Source of the DNA: Dehalogenimonas alkenigignens
Lineage (GTDB): Bacteria; Chloroflexota; Dehalococcoidia; Dehalococcoidales; Dehalococcoidaceae
Direction of reading: 5' to 3'
Length of the DNA stretch: 64,000 nucleotides
Assembly: GCF_001466665.1 (NCBI RefSeq)
Contig: NZ_KQ758903.1
Location: forward strand, 1,299,684-1,363,683
A program made the position numbers and the translations under genes. The notes below the pieces were generated by a model that was given only the letters and a program-made list of their open reading frames with translations, was not told the origin of the DNA and did no database searches. Below are positions 63,410 through 64,000 of the stretch, in pieces; the stretch's first letter is position 1; every line of letters starts with the position of its first letter.

Positions 63410-64000
63410 TCAAACACAACCAATCAAAGCGTCGACCATGGCCCGCAACTGATCTGGGGTGAAGCCCTTGACGACAATGCCGGCTTTGGGGCAGGTAGCC
63501 ATGCAGACGCCGCAGCCGCGGCATTTAACCGGGTTCGATTCGACCAGCTTTTTCAGTTCGCCGTCCTTCATGAACTCGACCAGAGTCAGGGCGCTGAAGG
63601 GACAAGGTTCGACGCAGTAGGCGCAGCCGTCACAGTTCGTCTCGATGACCTCGGAAACTCGTGGCTCCAGGTCGATGCGGCCCTTAGCGATGGTGGCCAG
63701 GACGCGCGCCGCCGCGGCCTGTGCCTGGGCAACGGTCTGGGGGATGTCCTTGGGTCCCTGGGCGCATCCGGCAATGAAAACACCATCGTTCATGGTTGCC
63801 ACCGGATCCAGCTTGGGATGACGCTCCAAGAAGAAGCCATCGGCGCTGCGTGACAGGCCGAAGAGCCGTCCGACGGCCTCGGTGTCCTTTTGGGGCTCGG
63901 CAGCCACTGCCAGCACTACCATGTCCACCGGCACCCGCAGCACGGCGCCCTGGAGGGTATCCTCGACGATGACGATGAGCTTGCCGGGAGTTTCCTCACC
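63410..64000 (-). CDS. C-terminal part of a second HdrA-like flavoprotein/ferredoxin protein (runs off window edge)
   Basis: The frame is open to base 64000 (197 codons). It resembles the C-terminus of the HdrA at 41695-44724: GVFIAGCAQGPKDIPQTVAQAQAAAARVLA (in parts FIAGCAQGPKDI), CDGCAYCVEPCPFSA and CRGCGVCMATCPKAGI, two [4Fe-4S] ferredoxin sites. It ends with the family helix LRAMVDALIGCV. Whether it is a single or double-module HdrA cannot be seen. It is a paralogue, not a duplicate; the residues differ at many positions. Confidence 0.9.
   Translation of the reverse strand, partial: GEETPGKLIVIVEDTLQGAVLRVPVDMVVLAVAAEPQKDTEAVGRLFGLSRSADGFFLERHPKLDPVATMNDGVFIAGCAQGPKDIPQTVAQAQAAAARVLATIAKGRIDLEPRVSEVIETNCDGCAYCVEPCPFSALTLVEFMKDGELKKLVESNPVKCRGCGVCMATCPKAGIVVKGFTPDQLRAMVDALIGCV

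Noticed and set aside
1-64000. CRISPR array, insertion sequence, integrase or prophage
   Set aside because: No regularly spaced repeats, transposase motif or phage genes were seen in reading the window.

Overview
The window looks like chromosomal DNA of a strictly anaerobic, organohalide-respiring type Chloroflexi bacterium (class Dehalococcoidia), most like Dehalogenimonas or a Dehalococcoides relative. The grounds are the moderate GC content, the radical-SAM/GNAT Elp3, the heterodisulfide-reductase/F420-non-reducing (Vhu/Mvh-type) hydrogenase cluster, the cobalamin salvage locus under two B12 riboswitches, and the gene orders. This is inference from gene content; no 16S rRNA gene is present.

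Layout. 1-8834 (minus): the 5' part of sbcC, then dgt-dnaG-rpoD, then ppsA. 9170-14965 (plus): a bifunctional-nuclease-domain protein, aspS-tig-clpP, and an archaeal-type (type II) glyceraldehyde-3-phosphate dehydrogenase. 15006-19400 (minus): a three-gene operon with a 69-aa peptide ending Gly-Gly-Trp-Phe, a polyprenyl-synthetase-like protein and a 1066-aa membrane hybrid histidine kinase. Its parts match the ComX, ComQ and ComP components of the Bacillus isoprenyl-peptide quorum-sensing system, and this is the most interesting locus here. 19603-25797: tRNA-Pro, def, a HAD phosphatase, yggS and a zinc-ribbon protein, tRNA-Leu, then a tightly packed run of two QueG-like double-[4Fe-4S] proteins, a Crp/Fnr regulator, a small zinc protein and a ferredoxin-type protein. 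25975-33607: rpoB-rpoC with a clear promoter and terminator.

33774-40046: a membrane-anchored exported protein, ruvB, queH, a RimI-like acetyltransferase, a small minus-strand cluster (zinc protein, unknown, tautomerase), and a Trm9-like methyltransferase divergent from elp3, which suggests a wobble-uridine modification pair. 40242-48326: hdrC-hdrB-hdrA-mvhD-(small ORF)-mvhG-mvhA-maturation protease, preceded by two similar promoters. This should encode an H2-oxidising, probably electron-bifurcating Hdr-hydrogenase complex. 48412-50900: a small Cys protein, a TlpA-like lipoprotein with CcdA, and a lone radical SAM protein.

50988-62955: two riboswitch-controlled cobalamin units. The first carries uptake (btuF-btuC-btuD), remodelling (cbiZ) and cobinamide assembly (cbiB, cobD). 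The second carries a zinc-type dehydrogenase, a TrpD-like phosphoribosyltransferase, then cobT, cobS, cobC and cobU. Together they allow uptake of corrinoids, removal of a foreign lower ligand and rebuilding of the nucleotide loop; none of the corrin-ring synthesis genes is in the window. The window closes with trxA and the C-terminal part of a second HdrA-like protein, both on minus. No CRISPR array, IS element or prophage was seen.
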